Below are positions 25,862-35,000 of a stretch of DNA of 64,000 nt, piece by piece; within the stretch, counting starts at the first letter, position 1; each line of letters begins with the position of its first letter. The DNA lies in assembly GCA_964019415.1 (NCBI GenBank), contig OZ025873.1, forward strand, positions 1,343,487-1,407,486, given 5' to 3'. Source of the stretch: Ianthella basta (taxonomy: Eukaryota > Porifera > Demospongiae > Verongiida > Ianthellidae). Under the pieces are notes generated by a model, which saw only the letters and a list, made by a program, of their open reading frames with translations, did no database searches and was not told where the DNA came from. A program made the translations under genes and the position numbers.

Positions 25862-28800
25862 CCCCTCCCCCCTTCTCCTGAGGCAAACTTGTTTGTCTCT
25901 AGCCTGGAGAGGGCGTCGGCATTACCGTTCTTGCCACCAGCACGGTGCTGGACAACGAAGTCATACGGTTGAAGGGCTAGACTCCAGCGAGTCAATCGCG
26001 AGTTATTCTCCTTCAATCGGTCAAGCCACTCAAGAGCTCGGTGATCAGTCTGGATAGTGAACTGTCTACCTAACAAGTAAACACGGAATGCATGGGTGGC
26101 CAGCTTGATAGCTAAGCACTCCTTTTCAATTGTTGAGTATCGCTGTTCTCTGGGTAGCAGCTTTCTGCTAAAATAAGCAACTGGATGATCATCTCCGTTC
26201 TCGTCTTCTTGGCTCAGAACAGCTCCTACCCCAAAATCAGAGGCATCAGTTTGCAGTATGAATGGTTTCTGAAAATCAGGACTTCTCAGAACAGGTGATG
26301 AAGACAGCAAAAACTTCAGCCGTTGGAACGCCCGATCACATTCCATGGTCCACGTCACACGATTCGGGGCTGACTTTCTTGTCAGGTCTGTCAAGGCCAC
26401 AGCTACAGAAGCATAGTTAGGGATGAACTTTCGATAATAACCAGTGAGACCGAGAAACGCTCGTATCTGCTTTTTGGTCTTGGGAACAGCAAAGCACTGA
26501 ACAGCGTCCACTTTGCTTAGTTCCGGTCGTACCATCCCATTGCCTACAACATGGCCTAGATAACCACATTCTCTCATTCCAAACTGACATTTGGTTGGTT
26601 TGGCTGTCAGCCCGGCTGCACGAAGGCGCACCAAGATGGACTTAATGTGCTGCAGATGTTTCTCCCATGTGTTGCTATGGATGATCAGATCATCCAAGTA
26701 AGCTGCTGCAAAAGCATCACATCCATCTACCAGTCTGTCCATCATGCGTTGGAAAGTCGCTGGAGCACCCTGTAAACCAAAAGGCATTACCTTGAACTGA
26801 TAGAGTCCAAACGGTGTTGTGAAGGCTGTCTTGTGGCGGTCGGCTTCCGCAACTGGCACCTGCCAGTAGCCACGTGTCAGGTCCAATGTGGTGATAAACT
26901 TAGACCCTCCCAGCCTGTCTATCAGTTCATCTATCCTTGGCATAGGATAGGCATCTGATTGGGAAACCCCATTTAGCCTCCTGTAGTCTACACACAACCT
27001 GAGGGATCCATCCTTCTTTGGTACAAGAACAATTGGCGCAGCCCAATCACTGTTGGAGGGCTCAATTATTCCATCTGCCAACATTTCTTGCAGCTCTTCC
27101 TGGACCCTCTCGCGATAGGCCTGTGGCAATCTGTACGGAGGTAACCGCACTGGGTTGGCTGCTGCTGTCTCGATTCGGTGCTCAACCAACTCAGTCTTAC
27201 CAGGGCGGTCCTTCAGCACATCTGCAAACTCTTCAAACAACGCTTGTAGTTGTTCATGCTGAGCTTTGTCCAGTTCCTTGCCCATAGTCGGTTGGCCATG
27301 TGGACATTCATTCCACACTGGAATGTCATCATCCTGACCTTCTCTGGATACCTCTTCCGTCCAGCAGTTGTCGAATACCTTAGGTATATGGAACTCCCGT
27401 AACATGTTGATATGGAAGATTCTCTTTCTCTTCCTACGGTCATGCATATCAACCATGTAGTTCACTTTGCCAACCTTCTGCAGCACCTGATATGGCCCCT
27501 GCCATTGTGCGAGCAGTTTGTTCGTAGACGTTGGCAGCAACACAAGTACCTGGTCTCCTGGGTGAAGCTCTCGATCACGTGCAGTCTGGTCGTACCATCT
27601 TTTTTGCTTGTCCTGTGCTCTGGACAAGTTCTGCTGCACAAGTTCAGACATACTTCTCAGCCTTTCTCTGGTCAGGAGAATATGGGATACAACACTTTCG
27701 TTACTCTGCTGACTGGCTTCCCATGATTCTCTTAGCACATCCAGGGGACCTCGTACATTCCGGCCATATAACAGCTCAAAAGGGGAAAACCCTGTTGACG
27801 TCTGGGGTACCTCTCTGTATGCAAACAGGACATATGGGAGTAACTTATCCCAGTCCTTTCCATCGCTGGTTGCAGTTTTGCGGAGCATTGTCTTGAGTGT
27901 TTGGTTAAAGCGCTCCACGAGGCCATCCGTCTGGGGATGATACGGGCTTGTGCGAATAGGATGGACATGCAAGAGTCGATACAGCTCAGTCAGCAGCTGT
28001 GATGTGAAATTACTCCCTTGGTCGGTCAGAATCTCTTGCGGCACTCCGACCCTCGAGAAAACCTTAATCAACTCTTCTGCAACATGTTCGGCATCAATGC
28101 TGCGCAATGCAATCGCCTCCGGGTAGCGGGTTGCATAGTCGCAAATCACCAACACATAGCGGTTCCCAGACCTGCTCCGTGGAAGTGGCCCCACAATATC
28201 CATTGCAATCTTCTGGAACGGTTCGGTAATAATGGGTAATGGAACAAGAGGTGCCTTCTGCACACCCCGCTTAGTGGACTTCTGGCATTGCTCACAACCT
28301 CGGCAGAACTCAGCAACATCTTTAAACAGAGTAGGCCAGTAGAACCTCCTCAGGATCCTCTGGCTGGTCTTAGTTCTGCCCATGTGCCCAGCAAGTGGAA
28401 TTTCATGTGCTATCTCCAGCACTGCCTTCCTGCACCTCTTCGGTAGAACCAATTGCTCTACTCCCATTTCTTCATCACAACCTGGTGGCACCCACCTCCT
28501 GTATATCAGCCCATCTCGTTTGAAAAAGCCAATACCAGCTGTGCAGGGATGTCCCTCGGCAGCCTGGCGCACAGCTGCTAAAGTGTCGTCATCTCTCTGT
28601 AGCTCCATCAGTTGAGTGGCTGATAGCTCAAGCTCATGTTTGGGAACGTGTGCAGATGCAAACTCCCTACGAATCACTCGTTTCTGCCTCCTTGTCAGCG
28701 GAGCCCTCTCTCGTGATCGCCCCGGCACAAAGAGATCATCGGCAAACTCACTCCCAATAGGCTCTACTTGCTCCTCCACTGGGTTTGGCTGCACCCCCGA

Positions 28801-30216
28801 TGCCAGCTCCTTGTACTGTCTTGCTACCTCCTCTTCGTGCTGCTGTTGGGCTCGTGCACGGGTTACAACAACCATGGCATTTTCTGCCAGTCGTTCTGGT
28901 GGTTCTCCACCCAGCAACTGATAGAACTCTGGAACATCTGTTCCCAGTAGCACTGCTACAGGTAGCGACTCTGACACGGCAGCCTCAACATGGATGGATA
29001 GGCCATCCACCTCCAGCTCGACCTCTGCGAGTGGATACAGAACGGTGTCACCATGGGCACACCTGACAGTCACGGCATCACCCTCCAGGATCTTACACTG
29101 AGGCACCAGGTCCTGTCTCACCATGGTCCTCGAGCATCCTGTGTCGAGAAGGACCTTCTCAACTGATTGTCCTTCTACCCGACCGCTTCTGTATACTTCT
29201 GACTTGGGCCTTACACCAAGTCCTCGGCCATGTGCCCTCTTCTCAACTCCACAGTACAATACTGCAGCAGGGCACCTCGTTGCAATGTGGCCCTTCTGAT
29301 GGCAGTTGTAACACTCCACTTCCTTACCTTGTCTCTGGGAAGGGCTGGTAACTGCTGGCTTGCCACCATTCTTGTCCCCCTTAGGACAATCTCGAGCTAG
29401 GTGTCCAACGACATGGCACGTGTGACATCGCCTCCGATCAATAGGCTCCTGCCCCCGGCTGGCTCCACGGTTTGGCGTTGTCCTGGTCCCCCCCTTCCGT
29501 GCTTGCACATAATCTTCAGCAAGCTGACCTGCCTCTGCCGTCGTCTTTGGCTTGCGCTCACGGACCCACACCCTGACCTCTTCGGACACTGTGTTAAGCA
29601 GCTGCTCCGTAGCAATCATTTCTAGCACATCCTGCTTTGTCTTACACTCTTTGGTCCATTTCTGAGTCAGTTCCATGGTGCGCGTTGCCAACTCACGGTA
29701 AGTTTCTTCTCCCTTCTTCGCTGACGCTCGCAGGCGCTGGCGGTACGCTTCCTCATTGATGTCGTAACGTCTCAAAATGGCGTCCTTAACCGCATCATAG
29801 TCGCCCGACCGCTCAGCTTCCATCGCTGCAAAGGCCCTCTGTGCTTTACCTGTGAGTTGCGGAGCTAACATGTATGACCAGCGACTCTTATCCACTCCAT
29901 AGGCAGTCATCGTCCGCTCAAAGACGGTGATGTACGCTTCAATGTCGTCCTGTTCCGTGAGCTTCGTCAGCTTCGGCAAGGCCGCCACGTCAGCTTTAGG
30001 CTCCGGCACCGGTCGCCGCGACTCCTCAACCAGACGGCGCATCAGCTCCATTTGCTCCTCGTGCCTGCGCCGGTCCTCTGCGTGCTCCCGCTCCAGCCGC
30101 TGTCTGTCTTCCACTAAGACTTTCAACATCTCCGACAACCCGACTGACGCCGACTGCTCTCCCGAGTCTCCCTCAGCCATACTCACACGGTAAGACTTAC
30201 CAGAACGTGTGCACAT
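25846..30216 (-). CDS. Gag-Pol polyprotein, Gmr1-like (gag-PR-IN-RT-RNaseH)
   Basis: One 1456-residue frame encodes the whole replication machinery. Gag has an acidic/basic coiled coil at about 25-68, a capsid-like core at about 110-240, and two CCHC zinc knuckles (C264-C277 and C302-C315). The aspartic protease has DTG at 358-360 (DTGC) and LLGTD at 423-427. Integrase follows, with zinc ligands H604, H611, C641 and C644, catalytic D673, D732 and E768 (D-58-D-35-E), and a GPY/F module at about 904-924. Only then comes reverse transcriptase, with D1112 and YLDD at 1173-1176, and RNase H with D1324, E1366, D1391 and D1434. Placing IN before RT is the Gmr1 signature. I chose the first ATG after the primer-binding site (30216); the next ATG at 30180 has a better context (A at -3, G at +4) and would give 1444 residues. 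The frame also stays open upstream into the 5' LTR. It reads through the polypurine tract and stops in the 3' LTR. Gag and Pol share one frame, so no recoding signal is needed. Confidence 0.95.
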   Translation of the reverse strand: MCTRSGKSYRVSMAEGDSGEQSASVGLSEMLKVLVEDRQRLEREHAEDRRRHEEQMELMRRLVEESRRPVPEPKADVAALPKLTKLTEQDDIEAYITVFERTMTAYGVDKSRWSYMLAPQLTGKAQRAFAAMEAERSGDYDAVKDAILRRYDINEEAYRQRLRASAKKGEETYRELATRTMELTQKWTKECKTKQDVLEMIATEQLLNTVSEEVRVWVRERKPKTTAEAGQLAEDYVQARKGGTRTTPNRGASRGQEPIDRRRCHTCHVVGHLARDCPKGDKNGGKPAVTSPSQRQGKEVECYNCHQKGHIATRCPAAVLYCGVEKRAHGRGLGVRPKSEVYRSGRVEGQSVEKVLLDTGCSRTMVRQDLVPQCKILEGDAVTVRCAHGDTVLYPLAEVELEVDGLSIHVEAAVSESLPVAVLLGTDVPEFYQLLGGEPPERLAENAMVVVTRARAQQQHEEEVARQYKELASGVQPNPVEEQVEPIGSEFADDLFVPGRSRERAPLTRRQKRVIRREFASAHVPKHELELSATQLMELQRDDDTLAAVRQAAEGHPCTAGIGFFKRDGLIYRRWVPPGCDEEMGVEQLVLPKRCRKAVLEIAHEIPLAGHMGRTKTSQRILRRFYWPTLFKDVAEFCRGCEQCQKSTKRGVQKAPLVPLPIITEPFQKIAMDIVGPLPRSRSGNRYVLVICDYATRYPEAIALRSIDAEHVAEELIKVFSRVGVPQEILTDQGSNFTSQLLTELYRLLHVHPIRTSPYHPQTDGLVERFNQTLKTMLRKTATSDGKDWDKLLPYVLFAYREVPQTSTGFSPFELLYGRNVRGPLDVLRESWEASQQSNESVVSHILLTRERLRSMSELVQQNLSRAQDKQKRWYDQTARDRELHPGDQVLVLLPTSTNKLLAQWQGPYQVLQKVGKVNYMVDMHDRRKRKRIFHINMLREFHIPKVFDNCWTEEVSREGQDDDIPVWNECPHGQPTMGKELDKAQHEQLQALFEEFADVLKDRPGKTELVEHRIETAAANPVRLPPYRLPQAYRERVQEELQEMLADGIIEPSNSDWAAPIVLVPKKDGSLRLCVDYRRLNGVSQSDAYPMPRIDELIDRLGGSKFITTLDLTRGYWQVPVAEADRHKTAFTTPFGLYQFKVMPFGLQGAPATFQRMMDRLVDGCDAFAAAYLDDLIIHSNTWEKHLQHIKSILVRLRAAGLTAKPTKCQFGMRECGYLGHVVGNGMVRPELSKVDAVQCFAVPKTKKQIRAFLGLTGYYRKFIPNYASVAVALTDLTRKSAPNRVTWTMECDRAFQRLKFLLSSSPVLRSPDFQKPFILQTDASDFGVGAVLSQEDENGDDHPVAYFSRKLLPREQRYSTIEKECLAIKLATHAFRVYLLGRQFTIQTDHRALEWLDRLKENNSRLTRWSLALQPYDFVVQHRAGGKNGNADALSRLETNKFASGEGGRGVMDT
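25862..25879 (-). promoter_or_regulatory. Polypurine tract
   Basis: On the minus strand, AGGAGAAGGGGGGAGGGG directly abuts the TGTG start of the 3' LTR. That is the expected place for the RNase-H-resistant primer of plus-strand DNA synthesis. The tract is also translated, near the end of gag-pol, as a Gly-rich stretch. Confidence 0.9.
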
Positions 30217-30250
30217 GTGAGTCCCGACAAATACTGCTGTCCGCCGGTCG

Positions 30251-30268
30251 ATCCCTCTTCTGACACCA
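30251..30268 (-). promoter_or_regulatory. Primer-binding site, probably tRNA-Leu
   Basis: The minus strand reads TGGTGTCAGAAGAGGGAT two bases downstream of the 5' LTR end. TGG pairs with the tRNA CCA tail. The next nine bases fit the 3' end of an animal tRNA-Leu as I remember it, with a mismatch at base 13. The PBS position is solid; the tRNA identity rests on memory and is less certain. Confidence 0.8.
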
Positions 30269-30270
30269 AA

Positions 30271-30604
30271 TGTGATAAAGCGTTCGAATGTTATACGGGA
30301 GACTCCGCCGTACGGAGAGACGTTCGAACACTGGACAGGACTGGAACAATAATTAGGCACACACTGCGGCCAACAACAAGAGATACAACTCACTGACAAA
30401 CTCTATATCCTTCAACAACCACCAAATCAAAAGTACAGCTGCACCAAAAACATCCCATGCATAATCAATAATACAGGTCAGCATAATCAATAACTAACGG
30501 ATACAATACACGTACACAAACCACAACATACCCAGCTAATCACACAACAACAGGTAAGACAATATTATGATCAAGCTTCATTGTACAATCATGTGTCCAT
30601 CACA
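30271..30604 (-). repeat. 5' LTR (relative to gag-pol)
   Basis: This is the 334-bp partner of 25528-25861, indistinguishable from it by eye, and should hold the promoter. In the sense direction it begins TGTGATGGACACATG. No unambiguous TATA box was seen. The gag-pol frame is open back to a potential ATG at 30399 inside the LTR, but that ATG lies upstream of the primer-binding site and is unlikely to be the Gag start. Confidence 0.95.
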
Positions 30605-30609
30605 ATGAG
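30605..30609. repeat. Target-site duplication, right copy (ATGAG)
   Basis: ATGAG follows the terminal CACA of the element and matches 25523-25527. Satellite sequence then continues as in the empty paralogous site after 22909. Confidence 0.85.
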
Positions 30610-31903
30610 GCAATATGAGGCAAGAAATAGCAAGATGAGGCAAGATGATCGAGGCAAGAAATAGCAATATGTGGCAAGATGAGGGAAGAAATAGCAAGAT
30701 GAGGCAAGATGAGGCAAGATATTGCAAGATGAAGCAAGAAATAACAAGATGAGGCTAGATATATCAAGAAGTAAGATGAGGCAAGATATTGGAAGATGAG
30801 GTAAGAAATAGAAAGGTACTGCAAGATGAGGCAAGATATAGCAAGATGAGGCAAGATATTGCAAGATTAGGCAAGAAATAGCAAGATGAGGTAAGATGAG
30901 GCAAGATATTGCAAAATGAGGCAAGATATAGCAAGAAGAAGCAAGATGAGGCAAGATGAGGCAAGATATTGCAAGATGAGGCAAGATATAGCAAGAAGCA
31001 ACATGAAGCAAGAAATAGCAAGATGAGGCAAGATGAGGCAAGATATTGCAAGATGAGGCAAGATATAGCAAGAAGAAGCAAGATGAGGCAAGAAATAGCA
31101 AGATGAGGTAAGATGAGGCAAGATATTGCAAGATAAGGAAGACATAGCAAGAAGAAGCAAGATGAGGCAAGATATTGCAAGATGAGGCAAGAAATAACAA
31201 GATACTGCAAGATGAGGCAAGATATAGCAAGATGAGGCTAGATATTGCAAGATGAGGCAAGAAATAGCAAGATGAGGCAAGATGAGGCAAGATATTGCAA
31301 GATGAGGCAAAATATAGCAAGAAGAAGCAAGATGAGGCAAGAAATAGCAAGATGAGGCAAGATGAGGCAAGAAATAGCAAGATGGGGCAAGATGAGGCAA
31401 GATATTGCAAGATGAGGCAAGAAATAGCAAGATGAGGCAAAATGAGTCAAGATATTGCAAGATGAGGCAAGAAACAGCAAGATATGGTAAGATGAGGCAT
31501 GATATAGCAAGATGAAGCAAGATATTACAAGTTGAGGCAAGAAATAGTAAGATGAGGCAAGATGAGGCAAGATTTTGCAAGATTAGGCAAGAAATAGCAA
31601 GATGAGGTAATATGAGGCAAGATATTGCAAAATGAGGCAAGATATAGTAAGAAGAAGCAAGATGAGGCAAGATGAGGCAAGATATTGCAAGATGAGGCAA
31701 GTTGTAGCAAGAAGCAACATGAGGCAAGAAATAGCAAGATGAGGCAAGATGAGGCAAGATATTGCAAGATGAGGCAAGATATAGCAAGAAGAAGCAAGAT
31801 GAGGCAAGATGAGGCAAGATATTGCAAGATAAGGAAGACATAGCAAGAAGAAGCAAGATGAGGCAAGATATTGCAAGATGAGATAAGAAATAGCAAGACA
31901 TTG
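30605..31903. repeat. 10-bp minisatellite, block between LTR element and 185-bp insert
   Basis: This is the same GCAAGATGAG-family array as the left block. It continues copy 2 of the 2618-bp duplication to about 31020 and includes the rare ATGATCGAGG marker at 30645. Beyond that are ordinary mixed monomers up to the left target duplication of the next insert. No gene is seen. Confidence 0.97.
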
Positions 31904-32088
31904 TATATATATATGATATTGTATTTTATCTCGCATGTTCTGTTTTGTACTCTTGTGCAACTGAAGAAGGCCCTTTTGGGGCCGAAACGTTTTGCCTTTT
32001 GGTATAAAAAAAAGTGTACCACGTGTTTAACGCTCAAGTAATCCCCCTTTATCAATGTCCAGACGTGGTAATGAATCTCTATTCTATC
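31904..32088 (+). mobile_element. 185-bp retrozyme-like or Penelope-derived insert
   Basis: This non-satellite sequence interrupts the array. The left flank AGCAAGACATTG (31892-31903) and right flank AGCAAGATATTG (32089-32100) form a roughly 12-bp target duplication with one mismatch. Paralogous copies elsewhere (near 24120) show the uninterrupted site. The insert starts with a TATATATATATGATATTG tract, contains a hammerhead-like fold in the middle, then TATAAAAAAAAG and a unique 3' part. It has no coding capacity. Size and ribozyme fit metazoan retrozymes or a truncated Penelope-like element terminal region. The class is an inference. Confidence 0.65.
31938..31991 (+). ncRNA. Candidate hammerhead-like ribozyme (type I, short stem III)
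   Basis: The conserved elements occur in order. A possible cleavage triplet GTT lies at 31942-31944, followed by a short stem I (TTG 31945-31947 with CAA 31958-31960). Then come the core CTGAAGA at 31961-31967, a five-pair GC stem II (GGCCC with GGGCC) and GAAAC at 31984-31988. Stem III would be only two or three pairs (GT with AC), as in the small hammerheads of Penelope-like elements. An A-C mismatch closes stem II, so it may be a variant or weakened ribozyme. Self-cleavage is not shown by sequence. Confidence 0.5.
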
Positions 32089-35000
32089 AGCAAGATATTG
32101 CTAGATGAGGCACGATATAGAAAGATGAGGCTAGATATTGCAAGATGAGGCAAGAAATAGCAAGATGAGGCAAGATGAGGCAAGATATTGCAAGATGAGG
32201 CAAGATACAGCAAGATGAGGCAAGATATTTCAAGATTAGGCAAGAAATAGCAAGATGAGGTAAGATGAGGCAAGATATTGCAAGATGAGGCAAGAAATAG
32301 CAAGATACTGCAAGATGAGGCAAGATATAGCAAGATGAGGCAAGATATTTCAAGATTAGGCAAGAAATAGCAAGATGAGGTAAGATGAGGCAAGATATAG
32401 CAAAATGAGGCAAGATATAGCAAGAAGAAGCAAGACGAGGCAAGATGAGGCAAGATATTGCAAGATGAGGCAAGATATAGCAAGAAGCAACATGAGGCAA
32501 GAAATAGCAAGATGAGGCAAGATGAGGCAAGATATTGCAAGATGAGGCAAGATATAGCAAGAAGAAGCAAGATGAGGCAAGAAATAGCAAGATGAGGCAA
32601 GATGAGGCAAGATATTGCAAGATAAGGAAGACATAGCAAGAAGAAGCAAGATGAGGCAAGATATTGCAAGATGAGGCAAGAAATAGCAAGATACTGCAAG
32701 ATGAGGCATGATATAGCAAGATGAGGCTAGATATTGCAAGATGAGGCAAGAAATAGCAAGATGAAGCAAGATGAGGCAAGATATTGCAAGATGAGGCAAG
32801 ATATAGCAAGAAGAAGCAAGATGAGGCAAGATGAGGCAAGATATTGCAAGATGAGGCAAGATATAGCAAGAAGCAAGATGAGGCAACAAATAGCAAGATG
32901 AGGCAAGATGAGGCAAGATGAGGCAAGAAATAGCAAGAAGAAGCAAGATGAGGCAAGATATTGCAAGATGAGGCAAGAAATAGCAAGATGAGGCAAAATG
33001 AGTCAAGATATTGCAAGATGAGGCAAGAAACAGCAAGATATTGTAAGATGAGGCAAGAAATAGCAAGATGAAGCAAGATATTACAAGATGAGGCAAGGAA
33101 TAGTAAGATGAGGCAAGATGAGGCAAGATATTGCAAGATGAGGCAAGAAATAGCAAGATGAGGTAAGATGAGGCAAGATATTGCAAAATGAGGCAAGATA
33201 TAGCAAGAAGAAGCAAGATGAGGCAAGATGAGGCTAGATATTGCAAGATGAGGCAAGATATAGCAAGAAGCAACATGAGGCAAGAAATAGCAAGATGAGG
33301 CAAGATGAGGCAAGATATTGCAAGATGAGGCAAGATATAGCAAGAAGAAGCAAGATGAGGCAAGATATAGCAAGATGAGGTAGGATGAGGCAAGATATTG
33401 CAAGATAAGGAAGACATAGCAAGAAGAAGCAAGATGAGGCAAGATATTGCAAGATGAGGCAAGAAAGAGCAAGATATTGCTAGATGAGGCACGATATAGC
33501 AAGATGAGGCTAGATATTGCAAGATGAGGCAAGAAATAGCAAGATGAGGCAAGATGAGGCAAGATATTGCAAGATGAGGCAAGATATAGTAAGATGAGGC
33601 AAGATATTTCAAGATTAGGCAAGAATTAGCAAGATGAGGCAAGATGAGGCAAGATATTGCAAAATGAGGCAAGATATAGCAAGAAGAAGCATGATGAGGC
33701 AAGATGAGGCAAGATATTGCAAGATGAGGCAAGATATAGCAAGAAGCAACATGAGGCAAGAAATAGCAAGATGAGGCAAGATGAGGCAAGATATTGCAAG
33801 ATGAGGCAAGATATAGCAAGAAGAAGCAAGATGAGGCAAGATAGAGCAAGATGAGGCAAGATACTGCAAGATGAGGCAAGAAATAGCAAGATGAGGTAAG
33901 ATGAGGCAAGATATTGCAAGATGAGGCAAGAAATAGCAAGATATTGCAAGATGAGGCAAGATATAGCAAGATGAGGCAAGATATTGCAAGATTAGGCAAG
34001 AAATAGCAAGATGAGGCAAGATGAGGCAAGATTATGCAAAATGAGGCAAGATATAGCAAGAAGAAGCAAGATGAGGCAAGATGAGGCAAGTTATTGCAAG
34101 ATGAGGCAAGATATAGCAAGAAGCAACATGAGGCAAGAAATAGCAAGATGAGGCAAGATGAGGCAAGATATTGCAAGATGAGGCAAGATATAGCAAGAAG
34201 AAGTAAGATGAGGCAAGAAATAGCAAGATGAGGCAAGATGAGGCAAGATATTGCAAGATAAGGAAGACATAGCAAGAAGAAGCAAGATGAGGCAAGATAT
34301 TGCAAGATGAGGCAAGATATAGCAAGAAGCAACATGAGGCAAGAAATAGCAACATGAGGCAAGATGAGGCAAGATATTGCAAGATGAGGCAAGATATAGC
34401 AAGAAGAAGCAAGATGAGGCAAGAAATAGCAAGATGAGGTAAGATGAGGCAAGATATTGCAAGATAAGGAAGACATAGCAAGAAGAAGAGAGATGAGGCA
34501 AGATATTGCAAGACGAGGCAAGAAATAGCAAGATACTGAAAGATGAGGCAAGATATAGCAAGATGAGGCTAGATATTGCAAGATGAGGCAAGAAATAGCA
34601 AGATGAGGCAAGATGAGGCAAGATATTGCAAGATGAGGCAAGATATAGCAAGAAGAAGCAAGATGAGGCAAGATGAAGCAAGATATTGCAAGATGAGGCA
34701 AGATATAGCAAGAAGCAAGATGAGGCAAGAAATAGCAAGATGAGGCAAGATGAGGCAAGATATTGCAAGATGAGGCAAAATATAGCAAGAAGAAGCAAGA
34801 TGAGGCAAGAAATAGCAAGATGAGGCAAGATGAGGCAAGAAATAGCAAGATGAGGCAAGATGAGGCAAGATATTGCAAGATGAGGCAAGAAATAGCAAGA
34901 TGAGGCAAAATGAGTCAAGATATTGCAAGATGAGGCAAGAAACAGCAAGATATTGTACGATGAGGCAAGATATAGCAAGATGAAGCAAGATATTACAAGA

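Larger units (their letters stand above)
25528..30604 (-). mobile_element. Complete Gmr1-like Ty3/gypsy LTR retrotransposon
   Basis: This is a 5077-bp element on the minus strand. It has two 334-bp LTRs with TGTG...CACA ends, a 5-bp ATGAG target duplication, a primer-binding site two bases inside the 5' LTR, an 18-base polypurine tract touching the 3' LTR, and one open gag-pol frame. I found no difference between the LTRs on base-by-base reading, and the frame has no stop or frameshift, so the copy is very young and possibly still active. The domain order gag-protease-integrase-RT-RNaseH differs from the usual Ty3/gypsy order (RT-RNaseH-integrase) and matches the Gmr1 group described from fish and other deuterostomes. 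There is no envelope-like frame, so it is a retrotransposon, not an infectious retrovirus. Confidence 0.95.
23310..31020. repeat. 2618-bp tandem duplication, copy 2, interrupted by the LTR element
   Basis: Copy 2 runs from about 23310 to 25527 and resumes at 30605, ending near 31020, where it stops matching the sequence that follows copy 1 at about 23320. The offset to copy 1 is 2618 before the inserted element and 7700 after it. The difference is 5082, exactly the 5077-bp element plus its 5-bp target duplication. The insertion therefore happened after the duplication, and copy 1 preserves the empty site at 22905-22909. Confidence 0.85.

Noticed and set aside
26700..28700. Integrase-before-RT order as an assembly or rearrangement artefact
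   Set aside because: The frame is continuous from gag to RNase H, and LTRs, PBS, PPT and target duplication are all in place, so the order is native to the element.
30217..30399. Upstream extension of Gag-Pol with an ATG inside the 5' LTR
   Set aside because: It would translate the primer-binding site and part of the LTR; the first ATG downstream of the PBS is the simpler start. The openness is noted in the CDS entry.
31525..32055. Minus-strand frame across the 185-bp insert
   Set aside because: It joins insert sequence to satellite sequence, has no recognisable domain and runs opposite to the ribozyme-bearing strand.
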